Positions 1-8,127 of a stretch of 37,613 nt of DNA are shown piece after piece (the stretch's first letter is position 1; every line of letters starts with the position of its first letter). The DNA comes from Blastocatellia bacterium (GTDB taxonomy: Bacteria; Acidobacteriota; Blastocatellia; RBC074). Under the pieces are notes generated by a model that had not been told where the DNA came from, did not search any database, and was given only the letters and a program-made list of their open reading frames with translations. The stretch covers positions 1-37,613 of the forward strand of contig JAEUQN010000056.1 of assembly GCA_016789725.1 (NCBI GenBank). Reading direction: 5' to 3'. A program made the position numbers and the translations under genes.

Positions 1-299
1 GTGCTGATTGCGAGCGTGAATTGCCGATGAATGTGTCCGTTTGGCTTTCGGCAGACGGCGCACCGCAATGTGCGAATTGCTCCAACCAGCGCGGTGATGC
101 TTTGACCTCCGAAACACGAATGCTCGTCAACGACATCCTGCGCTTGCCCCCCGAAAAATTTGTCGCGCAAACATTTGATCCGCGTGCGCTAACCAAGCTT
201 GAGTCTATCGTAGCGAGACTTATCAAAAATACGCTCGAACGTGAATTGAAATCGTATGAAATGTTGGGCAGATTAAAACCGGTAGACGGTAGACAGTAG
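1..299 (+). CDS. recO: Probable DNA repair protein RecO, C-terminal fragment
   Basis: The reading frame is open from the left edge of the window, so the gene is cut at its 5' side. What remains has a C-A-N-C pair around residue 18 of the visible part, preceded at the edge by a second pair of which only the last Cys (A-D-C-E) is certain; this would form the CxxC...CxxC zinc ribbon typical of RecO. The tail has a helix ending L-E-R-E-L-K-S-Y-E-M-L, like the RecO C-terminus (H-L-x-R-x-L-K-S). RecO loads RecA onto SSB-coated single-stranded DNA with RecR in the RecFOR pathway, in the cytoplasm. The last few codons (V-D-G-R-Q) are encoded by the heptamer repeat that starts at 282, so the natural C-terminus has been overwritten or extended by the repeat. 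Identification rests on about 98 residues and is moderate. Confidence 0.6.
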   Translation, partial: ADCERELPMNVSVWLSADGAPQCANCSNQRGDALTSETRMLVNDILRLPPEKFVAQTFDPRALTKLESIVARLIKNTLERELKSYEMLGRLKPVDGRQ

Positions 300-383
300 A
301 CAGTAGACGGTAGGGGAGTAGCCTCGTATCAAGTAAAGCGAAGGTTTTTTTCTACCGACTACCGACTACCGACTACCGACTAC
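282..383. repeat. Inverted pair of heptamer tandem arrays upstream of ppdK
   Basis: Left arm 282-313 holds four 7-nt units of the form GTAGACG/GTAGACA plus a partial unit. Right arm 352-383 holds four exact units CTACCGA plus CTAC, which read GTAG-TCG-GTAG on the opposite strand. The arms can pair as an imperfect stem with about 38 nt between them. The left arm contains the stop codon of the upstream recO-like gene and the right arm ends 28 nt before the ppdK start. It resembles the short tandem repeats known from cyanobacteria, but here arranged as facing arms. Function unknown; a transcription-terminating or mRNA-end hairpin is a reasonable guess. Confidence 0.85.
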
Positions 384-411
384 TCAACTTCAACTGGAGA
401 AATACAAGACA

Positions 412-3150
412 ATGTCTACTAAGTACGTTTATTTGTTCGCCGATGGCAAAGCCGAAGGCAACACGACCATGAAAGATTTGCTCGGAGGCAAGGGCGCGAA
501 CCTAGCCGAAATGACCAACGCCGGATTGCCCGTGCCGCCAGGTTTTACGATCACCACTGAAGCCTGTAATTCCTATTATGACGAAGGCGAACAGTTCCCG
601 GCAGGCATGATGGATGAAGTATTGGCGGCGCTTGCCAAAGTCGAAGCCGCTACTGGCAAACAATTTGGCGGCGGCGACAACCCGATGCTCGTGTCGGTTC
701 GTTCGGGCGCAAAATTCTCGATGCCGGGCATGATGGATACCGTTTTGAATTTGGGCTTGAACGACGAAACGCGCGATGCGATTGCCAAAATTTCCGGCAA
801 CGAACGTTTCGCATGGGATGCCCATCGCCGCTTCATTCAATTGTTCGGCAAAATCGTCCTCAACATTGAGTCCGAAAAATTCGAGCATATCTTTGAAGGC
901 TACAAACACGAACTCGGCGTCAAAGAAGACACTGCCGTCGGTGCAGACACACTTGCCAAAGTCGTCGCGGATTACAAAGAAGTCGTCAAAAAAGAAACTG
1001 GCAATGACTTCCCAACCGATGCCAAAGAACAATTGCAACTCGCCATCAAAGCGGTGTTCGCTTCGTGGAACGGTCGCCGCGCCAAAGATTATCGCCGCAT
1101 CAACAAAATTGATGACAAGCTCGGAACCGCCGTCAACGTACAAACGATGGTGTTCGGTAACCTCGGCGAAGATTCCGGCACTGGCGTCGCCTTCACGCGC
1201 GATGTGGCTACGGGCGAGCGCGTAATCTACGGCGAATACCTGCAAAATGCGCAGGGCGAAGACGTCGTTGCGGGTATCCGTACGCCGAAGAAAATTGCGC
1301 AACTGCACGAAGAAATGCCCGAAATGTATCGCCAGTTTGCGGAACTCGCGCAGAAGCTGGAAACGCATTACAAAGACGTACAAGACCTCGAATTCACCAT
1401 CGAAAAAGGCAAGCTGTACATGCTGCAAACCCGTAACGCGAAACGCACCGGAGCCGCAGCCGTACGCATCGCCGTCGAAATGGTCGAAGAAGGGGTCATT
1501 GATAAAAAGACTGCGATTTCACGTGTCGAACCCGCGCAGTTAGATCAATTGTTGCACCCGATGATTGACCCGAAAGCGGAAATCAAAGTGATCGGCACTG
1601 GCCTTCCCGCTTCACCTGGCGCAGCGACTGGCAAAGTCGTATTCGATCCAGACGAAGCTGAAGAAATGGCGAAGACTGGCGAAAAAGTGATCCTGCTCCG
1701 CATCGAAACCTCACCCGAAGATTTTCACGGCATGGTTGCCGCACAAGCGATTCTGACCGCGCGTGGTGGTATGACCAGTCACGCCGCAGTCGTCGCACGC
1801 GGAATGGGCAAATGCTGCGTCGCGGGTCTTGGCGAGTTGAAAGTTGATTACAAAAATCAAACCGCTGAACTCAACGGCAACACGATCAAAAAAGGCGATT
1901 CGATCACGCTCAACGGTTCGACCGGCGAAGTGATCTTGGGCGAAGTGCCGCTCATCAATCCTGAAGTCAGCGGCAATTTCAAAACGTTGATGGAATACGT
2001 CAACGAATATCGCAAACTCGGTGTTCGTGCGAATGCGGACACGCCGCACGATTCCGAAGTCGCACGTGGCTTCGGCGCAGAAGGCATTGGCCTGTGCCGC
2101 ACCGAACACATGTTTTTTGAAGGCGACCGCATTGACAGCGTGCGTCAGATGATTTTGTCTTCGACGGAATACAAATCTTTGGAAGCGCAATTGGCAAACG
2201 CCAAAGACGCCGACAAAGCTGCTCTCGAAGCCAAAATCGCACGTCCGAGTGAACTCTATCACGGCGCACTTGCAGCATTACTCGACCTGCAACGCGAAGA
2301 TTTCGTCGGCATTTTCAAAGCGATGAACGGCTTCCCTGTCACGATTCGCACGCTCGACCCACCACTGCATGAATTCGTCCCGCACGATGACGAAACCTTG
2401 CAGGCGTTGGCGACCAAATTGAACATGTCGTTTGAAGAAGCCAAAGGCCGCGTAGATCAATTGCACGAGTTCAACCCGATGCTTGGACATCGCGGTTGCC
2501 GCCTCGGCATCATCTACCCTGAAATCACCAAAATGCAGGCACGCGCGATTTTTGAAGCCGCAGTGAAAGTCCAAAAAGAAGGCATCACCGTCAAACCGGA
2601 AATCATGATTCCGCTCGTTGGCAACGTAGCCGAATTGAAGCTGCAAGCCGATGACGTCCGCGCCGTCGCCGCCGAAGTTTTCGCCAAAGAAGGCGTCACG
2701 GTTGATTACTTAGTCGGCACCATGATCGAAGTCCCACGCGCCGCATTAACCGCCAATCGCATCGCCGAAGTCGCTGAATTCTTCAGCTTCGGTACGAACG
2801 ATTTGACGCAAATGACGATGGGATTGAGCCGCGACGATTCCGGCAAATTCCTGCCCGCATACGTCGAGAAGAAAATCTATGCCGACGATCCGTTCCAGGT
2901 ATTAGATCAGGAAGGCGTCGGCCAACTTGTAGACATTGGCATTCAAAAAGGCCGCTCCACCAAAGCGGATTTGAAAATCGGCATCTGCGGCGAACACGGC
3001 GGAGAACCAGAATCCGTCATGTTCTGTCACCGCGTCGGCATGAACTACGTGAGCTGCTCGCCGTATCGCGTGCCGATTGCGTTGCTGGCGGCAGCACAAG
3101 CGGCGATTGCTGATGAAGGCGGCGCGGCGATTGCCAAGACGACGGTGTGA
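412..3150 (+). CDS. ppdK: Pyruvate, phosphate dikinase
   Basis: Cytoplasmic enzyme that interconverts pyruvate, ATP and phosphate with phosphoenolpyruvate, AMP and pyrophosphate, usable in gluconeogenic or PPi-dependent glycolytic direction. At 912 residues it matches the usual length (about 870-900) with a small charged insertion around residues 585-605. An N-terminal ATP-grasp domain (K-G-A-N-L-A-E-M near residue 28, G-E-D-S-G-T-G-V-A-F-T-R-D near 255) is followed by the swivelling phosphohistidine domain, with T-S-H-A-A-V-V-A-R placing the phosphorylated histidine at His457. A C-terminal PEP/pyruvate TIM barrel ends with G-I-C-G-E-H-G-G-E-P, where Cys859 is the catalytic cysteine. GGAGA at 396-400 lies 11 nt before the ATG and supports this start. 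The gene stands alone, between the facing heptamer arrays and a strong terminator. No defects were seen. Confidence 0.97.
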   Translation: MSTKYVYLFADGKAEGNTTMKDLLGGKGANLAEMTNAGLPVPPGFTITTEACNSYYDEGEQFPAGMMDEVLAALAKVEAATGKQFGGGDNPMLVSVRSGAKFSMPGMMDTVLNLGLNDETRDAIAKISGNERFAWDAHRRFIQLFGKIVLNIESEKFEHIFEGYKHELGVKEDTAVGADTLAKVVADYKEVVKKETGNDFPTDAKEQLQLAIKAVFASWNGRRAKDYRRINKIDDKLGTAVNVQTMVFGNLGEDSGTGVAFTRDVATGERVIYGEYLQNAQGEDVVAGIRTPKKIAQLHEEMPEMYRQFAELAQKLETHYKDVQDLEFTIEKGKLYMLQTRNAKRTGAAAVRIAVEMVEEGVIDKKTAISRVEPAQLDQLLHPMIDPKAEIKVIGTGLPASPGAATGKVVFDPDEAEEMAKTGEKVILLRIETSPEDFHGMVAAQAILTARGGMTSHAAVVARGMGKCCVAGLGELKVDYKNQTAELNGNTIKKGDSITLNGSTGEVILGEVPLINPEVSGNFKTLMEYVNEYRKLGVRANADTPHDSEVARGFGAEGIGLCRTEHMFFEGDRIDSVRQMILSSTEYKSLEAQLANAKDADKAALEAKIARPSELYHGALAALLDLQREDFVGIFKAMNGFPVTIRTLDPPLHEFVPHDDETLQALATKLNMSFEEAKGRVDQLHEFNPMLGHRGCRLGIIYPEITKMQARAIFEAAVKVQKEGITVKPEIMIPLVGNVAELKLQADDVRAVAAEVFAKEGVTVDYLVGTMIEVPRAALTANRIAEVAEFFSFGTNDLTQMTMGLSRDDSGKFLPAYVEKKIYADDPFQVLDQEGVGQLVDIGIQKGRSTKADLKIGICGEHGGEPESVMFCHRVGMNYVSCSPYRVPIALLAAAQAAIADEGGAAIAKTTV

Positions 3151-3163
3151 AAAAGTGTAAGAT

Positions 3164-3222
3164 AAACATCTTGTTTGTTCCTCCGATAAAATTCTATCGG
3201 CGCTGCAAACATCTTGTTTGCA
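3164..3222. repeat. Run of small palindromes after ppdK
   Basis: The 14-nt word AAACATCTTGTTTG occurs twice (3164-3177 and 3207-3220) and is itself nearly palindromic; the second copy is extended to an 8-bp stem with a TCT loop (3204-3222). Between them lies a perfect CCGATA / TATCGG stem (3183-3200). Together with the terminator at 3238 this gives four successive hairpins in the ppdK 3' region. They may stabilise the transcript end or be a dispersed repeat; which is unknown. Confidence 0.6.
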
Positions 3223-3237
3223 GTACATTTGATTGCA

Positions 3238-3280
3238 AAATGCGGAGTGCAGAATCAAAATGATTTTGCACTCCGCATTT
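3238..3280 (+). terminator. Strong hairpin terminator after ppdK
   Basis: A perfect 14-bp inverted repeat (left arm 3238-3251, right arm 3267-3280, core GCGGAGTGCA / TGCACTCCGC) is followed by the U-rich tract ATTTCTTTT. The 15-nt loop contains a further small palindrome. Its place 87 nt after the ppdK stop and directly before the ribosome-binding site of the next gene fits an intrinsic terminator that isolates ppdK. Confidence 0.75.
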
Positions 3281-3296
3281 CTTTTGGAGATTAGTC

Positions 3297-3647
3297 ATGG
3301 CAAATATCACACTAGAGCAAGTCAAAGAAGAAATCCTTATGCTTCCACACGAAGACCGCAGGCAATTACAACAATGGCTTGATGAGCAGGCGCGAAAAGA
3401 TGCCAGCCAGGCTCCGCCGAAAGAATCTCTTGAAGAGCGAATGCACCGCTATAAACAGACGCAAAAGTGGCTCCAGGAAAATCGCGAGAAATATATAGGG
3501 CAATGGGTTGCGCTGGAAGGCGACCGATTGATTGCTGCTGGCTCCGATGGTCTGAAGGTTCATGCCGAAGCCAAGGCTGCCGGAATTGAAGTTCCATTCC
3601 TCGAACATATTGTTGAAGAGAAAGAACCTTTCTACGCAGGATGGTGA
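3297..3647 (+). CDS. Small DUF5678-like protein
   Basis: A 116-residue soluble protein. Residues 1-32 form an amphipathic helix with L-P-H-E-D-R-R-Q-L, like the short helices of addiction-module-type small proteins. A charged helix follows at about 45-65, and residues 66-110 carry Y-I-G-Q-W-V-A-L-E-G-D-R-L-I-A-A-G and V-H-A-E-A-K-A-A-G-I-E-V-P, which I recognise as the DUF5678 type. Molecular function is not known. GGAGA at 3286-3290, 6 nt before the ATG, supports the start. The retropepsin-like gene begins 3 nt after the stop, so the two are almost certainly co-transcribed and probably translationally coupled. This pairing recurs in bacteria and suggests a joint role, but not which one. Confidence 0.8.
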   Translation: MANITLEQVKEEILMLPHEDRRQLQQWLDEQARKDASQAPPKESLEERMHRYKQTQKWLQENREKYIGQWVALEGDRLIAAGSDGLKVHAEAKAAGIEVPFLEHIVEEKEPFYAGW

Positions 3648-3650
3648 GAA

Positions 3651-4076
3651 ATGCCGGAGCAACTGACCTTTGCCATTGGCTATGAATATGATTCGCTGCA
3701 AGTAGGCATTACCGTGCCGGTTCGACTTCGTACGTGGTCTGAGTCCATTGATTTGCATGCCAAAATTGATACAGGTGCAAGCCTTTGCATCTTTGAGCGG
3801 AAACATGCCGAACAGCTTGGACTCAATGTCGAAAGTGGCGCGATAGAGAAGTTATCTACGGCAACGGGAATCTTTATCGCCTACGGTCACGAAGTTACCC
3901 TTGATGTCCTTGGGATTGAAACAACTACCACCGTCTATTTTGCCGCCGATGAAAACTTCACGCGCAATGTTCTTGGCCGGCAAGGCTGGCTGGATCGTGT
4001 ACGTTTGGGGCTGGTTGATTACGAAGGCAAATTGTTTCTGAGCGATTACAATGATCCCGCTGAATCCGCATTGTGA
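3651..4076 (+). CDS. Retropepsin-like aspartic protease family protein
   Basis: A 141-residue protein without signal peptide or membrane segment. The sequence K-I-D-T-G-A-S-L-C-I-F carries the D-T-G-A-S motif of clan AA aspartic proteases, with the catalytic aspartate at Asp40. The later N-V-L-G-R-Q-G-W segment matches the conserved I-L-G-R pattern of the family. Retropepsins act as homodimers, each subunit giving one Asp, and the length fits a single retropepsin subunit. It is coupled to the DUF5678-like gene upstream (3-nt gap). Substrate unknown; cleavage of a partner protein is possible, and protease activity itself is inferred from the motif only. Confidence 0.8.
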   Translation: MPEQLTFAIGYEYDSLQVGITVPVRLRTWSESIDLHAKIDTGASLCIFERKHAEQLGLNVESGAIEKLSTATGIFIAYGHEVTLDVLGIETTTTVYFAADENFTRNVLGRQGWLDRVRLGLVDYEGKLFLSDYNDPAESAL

Positions 4077-4229
4077 GCTATGCGCTGATTATCTGTCCTG
4101 GGGGCTTTGAGATTAAATTCCTCACAAAATCAGATTCCTTCTTTCCCTCACGCTAAAAACTTGCGAAAATGCCACAGCGGCAATTCTGACGCATCACGCG
4201 TTCAACTCTGAACCAGTCGAGAGGTAGTT

Positions 4230-7200
4230 ATGACCGAGCACAGCCAATTATCCAGCATCATCCATTCCGTTCGTCGTCGCCGTTGGTTGGTGACCGTTTT
4301 CAAAGGCGCAGCGATCACGATTGCGACAGCGGCGGCGTTCCTGTTGGCGATTAGTTATGCCGCATATAAATATCGCTACAGCACCGGAACCTTGATTTCA
4401 TTGCGTGTTGCGGCGTTGCTGGGCTTAGGGGCGGCGGTCTATTTCTTTTTGATTCGTCCCTTGCGCCAGCAGGTGACGGATGCCCAGGTCGCGCACCTGA
4501 TCGAAGAGAAGCACATCGGTTTGGACGAGCGCCTGACGACGGCGGTCGAGTTTGAAAATCAAAAGGACAAGCCGATCATTGCGCGCTTGCTGGACGACGC
4601 GAATCAAAAGGCGAGCGAAATTGCCGCGCACGAAGTGGTGCCGCGCAAACGATTGTTCGGTTACGGCGGCATTGTGGCGGCGACGGTCGCGTTGTTTGTT
4701 GGCACGTTGATGTTTGGGCCGAAAGAATTGACGAGCGGAATCAAGAACCTGATCGTGCCGGCCAGTGCGGCTGATTTGCTCTCGCCCAATGCGATGCGCA
4801 TCACGGTCAAGCCGGGAACCGCGCGCGTGCCAAAAGGTTCGGATCAACAGTTTATTGCTTCGCTGGTGAATTTCGCGCCGGAAAACCTGGGTGCCATCAC
4901 CATGTATTATCGCAAGGCGGGCACCGACGATCAGTGGATTGGGCAGGTGATGGAACCGGCCAAGAGCAAAAACGATTACCAATATTTCATCTTCAATATC
5001 CAGGACCCGATTGAATATTTTGTGGAATCCGGGACGGTCAAATCCGATGTCTTCAAGCTGGATGTTGTGGATTTGCCGTTCGTCAAACGCATTGATACGA
5101 CGCTTGATTACCCGGCGTACACCGGAATGCCCAGCCAGACGCAGGAAGACAGTGGCGATGTGGCAGCCTTGAAAGGCACCGTCGTCACGGTCAAGGCCGT
5201 GCTGTCCGCGAAAGCCAAATCAGCGTTTATCGTGCTGAAAAATGGGACGAAGATTGAAATGAAGCCGAGCGAACAACGCTTGGAAAGCGGCGAGGTCGAA
5301 CCATTTTTCACGGGCGCACTGACGATCACCGAAAACACCAGCTATCACATTGAACTCATCAGCGTCGAAGGTGACAAATACAACGGCTCCAACGAACACG
5401 ACATTACCATCCTTGAAGATGAACCGCCGACGGTCACGTTTGAAAAACCGGGCCGCGATTTGAAGGCCACGAACATCGAAGAAATTTTTACGCAGGCCAA
5501 AGCCGAAGATGATTACGGCGTGGCTTCGATTGAGTTGATTTATTCAGTGAACGGCGGCGAAGAAAAGAAAGTTCAATTGCAAAACCTGAGTCGCCCGGAA
5601 GCGAAAACACTCTCTGGTTCGCACACGTTCTTCCTCGAAGAATACGGTTTGAAGCCCGGCGATTTTGTGTCGTATTACGCCAAAGCGCGTGACGCGCAAA
5701 ACGAAACGACGAGCGATATTTACTTCATCGAAGTCAAACCGTTCGAGAAAGAATTCCGCCAGGGACAACAACAGCAAGGCGGTGGGCAGGGACAAGGTGG
5801 CGAGCAAGAACAGGCCCTGCCGCGTCGGCAAAAAGACATCATTGCCGCAACCTTCCGCATCAACCGCGAAGAGCCAAAATATTCGGCGGCAGACAAAAAC
5901 GAAAACTACAACACGGTTTCGCTGGCACAACAAAAATTGCGCGAAGATACGAATGAGCTGATTGATCGCATTCGTCGTCGGTTGGGCGGCGGTGCGCCAC
6001 AAGGCGGCAGCTTGCAGCAATTTCAGCAACTGGTCGAAAACCTGACGCAGGCGCAAAAAGAAATGGAAGGCGCTACGAATGAACTCAAAGCGCAGAGCGG
6101 CATCAAAGCCTTGCCCTTTGAGCAGCGTGCTTTGCAACAATTGCTGCGCGCTGACGCCATCTTCAAAGAAATTCAGGTGCAGATGGGCCAGCAGCAGGGC
6201 CAAGGCCAGGGGCAGCAAAATCAGCAGGCCGAAGAACTCGCGGATTTGTTTGAGCTGGAACTCGACAAGATGAAGAATCAGTACGAGACCCTCAACCGCG
6301 AGAAACAACAACAAGGCCAGCAACAGGACGATGAGCAGAAACGCAAGCTCGAAGAATTAGCGCGTCGTCAGCAACAACAGCTCGAACAACAGCAACGTCG
6401 CCAGCAGCAAGCCCGTAATCAACAGGGCGGCGGTGGTGGCTCCCAGCGCCAGCAACAAGAGATGATCGAAGAGGCCAAGAAGCAGGCGCGGGAATTGGAA
6501 CGCCTCTCACGCGAGCGCCGCGATCCACAATTGCAACGGCAGGCCGATCAATTGAAGAAGGCCGCCGAAGAGATGCAAAAGGCGCAAGCCGCGAATAACA
6601 ATAACAACCAGCAGGAAGCGCAATCCGCGATGCAACGCGCGATGGATAGTTTGCGGCAGGCACAGCAAATGCAGCAGCAAAATCAACGCGGGCAGAGCGG
6701 CAATTCCGTTTCGGATTTGAAGAACCGCGCGGCGGGCGCAGCGCAAAAACAACAGGACATTCAAAAACAACTGGATGATGTGATCCGCAAGCAAAACGAT
6801 CCGGCGTCTCAGGAAGCCAAACAACGCTTGATGGACAAGAAAAACGAGTTGGCAAATGAGGTCAACAACCTCGAACGCGAAATGGAACAAACTGCACGCG
6901 GGATGAGCGGCGATCAACAAAAGGCCGCTGAACAATTGCGCGAAGGGGCCGCGAATTTGCGGCGCAATCAAGTCGCCAATCGCATTCGCCGCAACAATCA
7001 AAACATCGCAGGTAACCAGATGGAACCCGCGCGCGAAGGCGAACGTGTCATTCAGCAAAATCTGAACGATTTGGTGAATCAATTGCAATCCGCCGATCAA
7101 TCGGCCAAACAAAGCGCGAAGAATAACAAAGGCCCCGGCGGCGATACCGAAGAGGCGTTGGATAAAACGCGCCAGATTGCCGACAATTTGGAATCGCTGA

Positions 7201-8114
7201 AACGACGCATCGAAAACGGGACTGGTCGCCAACAAAACCGCAATCAGCAAAATCAACAGGGCCAGCAACAAGGTCAACAACAGGGCCAGCAACAAACCCG
7301 TAACCAGCAAGGCCAGCAGCAAGGCCAGCAACAGGGGCAACAACAAGGGCAACAACAGGGTCAACAGGGTCAACAAGGCCAACAGGGGAATCAGCAGGCT
7401 CGCAACAATCAGCAGGGCCAACAACAAGGGCAACAACAAGGTCAGCGGGGGCAACAAGGCCAACAACAAGCCCGTAACAACCAGGGTCAACAAGGACAGC
7501 AGGGCCAGGGGCAACAGGGGCAGCAAGGTCAACGCGGTCAACAGGGCCAGCAACAAGGACAACAAGGACAGCAAGGCCAGCAAGGTCAACAGGGTCAGCA
7601 ACAAGGGCAACAGGGTCAACAGGGTCAACAGGGTCAACAACCAGGTGGGCAACAACAAGGTGGCGGTGGTGGCGGCCCGCGTTCGCAAAATGCCTATAGC
7701 GGAATGCCACAAAATGCGCAGAGTGGCGGCGGCATGCCGATGGGCGGAGATCGTCAGCTCGGTTCCGAAATCCGCGAGCGCATGCGCGAAATGCAAGACC
7801 TGAAACAACAACTCGCGCGGCAGGGCAAAGGTGGCGAATTGACGAAAGAATTGGACAAAGCAATTCAGGAACTCGCACGCTTAGCCAATGGTCAGTTTGG
7901 CGATGACCAAGCTACGGCGCAACGTTTGAAAGCCGAAATCATCGAACCGCTCCGCACTATCGAGCTTGAACTGAGCAAACGGTTGCAGGCGAAATTGGGC
8001 AAAGGGAATTTGCGGTTGGCCGACGAAGGCGCTGCGCCCGAACGCTATCGCAAGTTGGTGGATGAATATTATAAAAAGCTGTCCCAGAAGAATTCGTTTG
8101 TGCCGGAGAAATAG
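4230..8114 (+). CDS. DUF4175-like giant glutamine-rich membrane protein
   Basis: A 1294-residue protein. Three membrane segments lie near the N-terminus (about residues 20-48, 57-78 and 147-165), followed by an extracytoplasmic part with beta-rich Ig/Big-like stretches to about residue 510, including a conserved D-D-Y-G-V-A-S-I-E-L segment. From there to the end it is a helical, Gln-rich coiled-coil region, interrupted at about residues 1003-1143 by dozens of G-Q-Q units, with a helical C-terminus. The layout matches DUF4175-type proteins of Bacteroidota, Acidobacteriota and Planctomycetes, which are often found near MoxR/DUF58/VWA genes; no such genes are visible here. Function unknown; a structural or envelope-stress role is plausible. 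GAGAGG just before the ATG supports the start. Confidence 0.75.
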   Translation: MTEHSQLSSIIHSVRRRRWLVTVFKGAAITIATAAAFLLAISYAAYKYRYSTGTLISLRVAALLGLGAAVYFFLIRPLRQQVTDAQVAHLIEEKHIGLDERLTTAVEFENQKDKPIIARLLDDANQKASEIAAHEVVPRKRLFGYGGIVAATVALFVGTLMFGPKELTSGIKNLIVPASAADLLSPNAMRITVKPGTARVPKGSDQQFIASLVNFAPENLGAITMYYRKAGTDDQWIGQVMEPAKSKNDYQYFIFNIQDPIEYFVESGTVKSDVFKLDVVDLPFVKRIDTTLDYPAYTGMPSQTQEDSGDVAALKGTVVTVKAVLSAKAKSAFIVLKNGTKIEMKPSEQRLESGEVEPFFTGALTITENTSYHIELISVEGDKYNGSNEHDITILEDEPPTVTFEKPGRDLKATNIEEIFTQAKAEDDYGVASIELIYSVNGGEEKKVQLQNLSRPEAKTLSGSHTFFLEEYGLKPGDFVSYYAKARDAQNETTSDIYFIEVKPFEKEFRQGQQQQGGGQGQGGEQEQALPRRQKDIIAATFRINREEPKYSAADKNENYNTVSLAQQKLREDTNELIDRIRRRLGGGAPQGGSLQQFQQLVENLTQAQKEMEGATNELKAQSGIKALPFEQRALQQLLRADAIFKEIQVQMGQQQGQGQGQQNQQAEELADLFELELDKMKNQYETLNREKQQQGQQQDDEQKRKLEELARRQQQQLEQQQRRQQQARNQQGGGGGSQRQQQEMIEEAKKQARELERLSRERRDPQLQRQADQLKKAAEEMQKAQAANNNNNQQEAQSAMQRAMDSLRQAQQMQQQNQRGQSGNSVSDLKNRAAGAAQKQQDIQKQLDDVIRKQNDPASQEAKQRLMDKKNELANEVNNLEREMEQTARGMSGDQQKAAEQLREGAANLRRNQVANRIRRNNQNIAGNQMEPAREGERVIQQNLNDLVNQLQSADQSAKQSAKNNKGPGGDTEEALDKTRQIADNLESLKRRIENGTGRQQNRNQQNQQGQQQGQQQGQQQTRNQQGQQQGQQQGQQQGQQQGQQGQQGQQGNQQARNNQQGQQQGQQQGQRGQQGQQQARNNQGQQGQQGQGQQGQQGQRGQQGQQQGQQGQQGQQGQQGQQQGQQGQQGQQGQQPGGQQQGGGGGGPRSQNAYSGMPQNAQSGGGMPMGGDRQLGSEIRERMREMQDLKQQLARQGKGGELTKELDKAIQELARLANGQFGDDQATAQRLKAEIIEPLRTIELELSKRLQAKLGKGNLRLADEGAAPERYRKLVDEYYKKLSQKNSFVPEK
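7240..7660 (+). repeat. Coding Gly-Gln-Gln tandem repeat
   Basis: Roughly 420 nt of 9-nt units encode G-Q-Q, sometimes interrupted by R-N or A-R-N. All four glycine codons and both glutamine codons are mixed irregularly. The repeat is therefore much more regular in protein than in DNA, as expected if the peptide is under selection or the array is old. The stretch is also open in antisense frames, which produces long spurious Leu-rich ORFs. Confidence 0.85.
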
Positions 8115-8127
8115 TGGGGAGCAAGCA

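Noticed and set aside
282..383. CRISPR array
   Set aside because: Units are 7 nt, directly adjacent and without spacers, and the two arrays face each other; no cas genes are near.
4077..4229. Promoter or small gene before the DUF4175-like gene
   Set aside because: No convincing -35/-10 pair, hairpin or coding pattern could be seen in these 153 nt.
6507..7811. Long Leu-rich minus-strand reading frame of 434 codons
   Set aside because: It is the antisense reading of the G-Q-Q repeat (CAA/CAG reads as Leu), not a membrane protein.
8062..8127. Upstream start for the Uma2 gene
   Set aside because: It would overlap the preceding gene by 53 nt and lacks a ribosome-binding site; ATG 8128 matches the family start.
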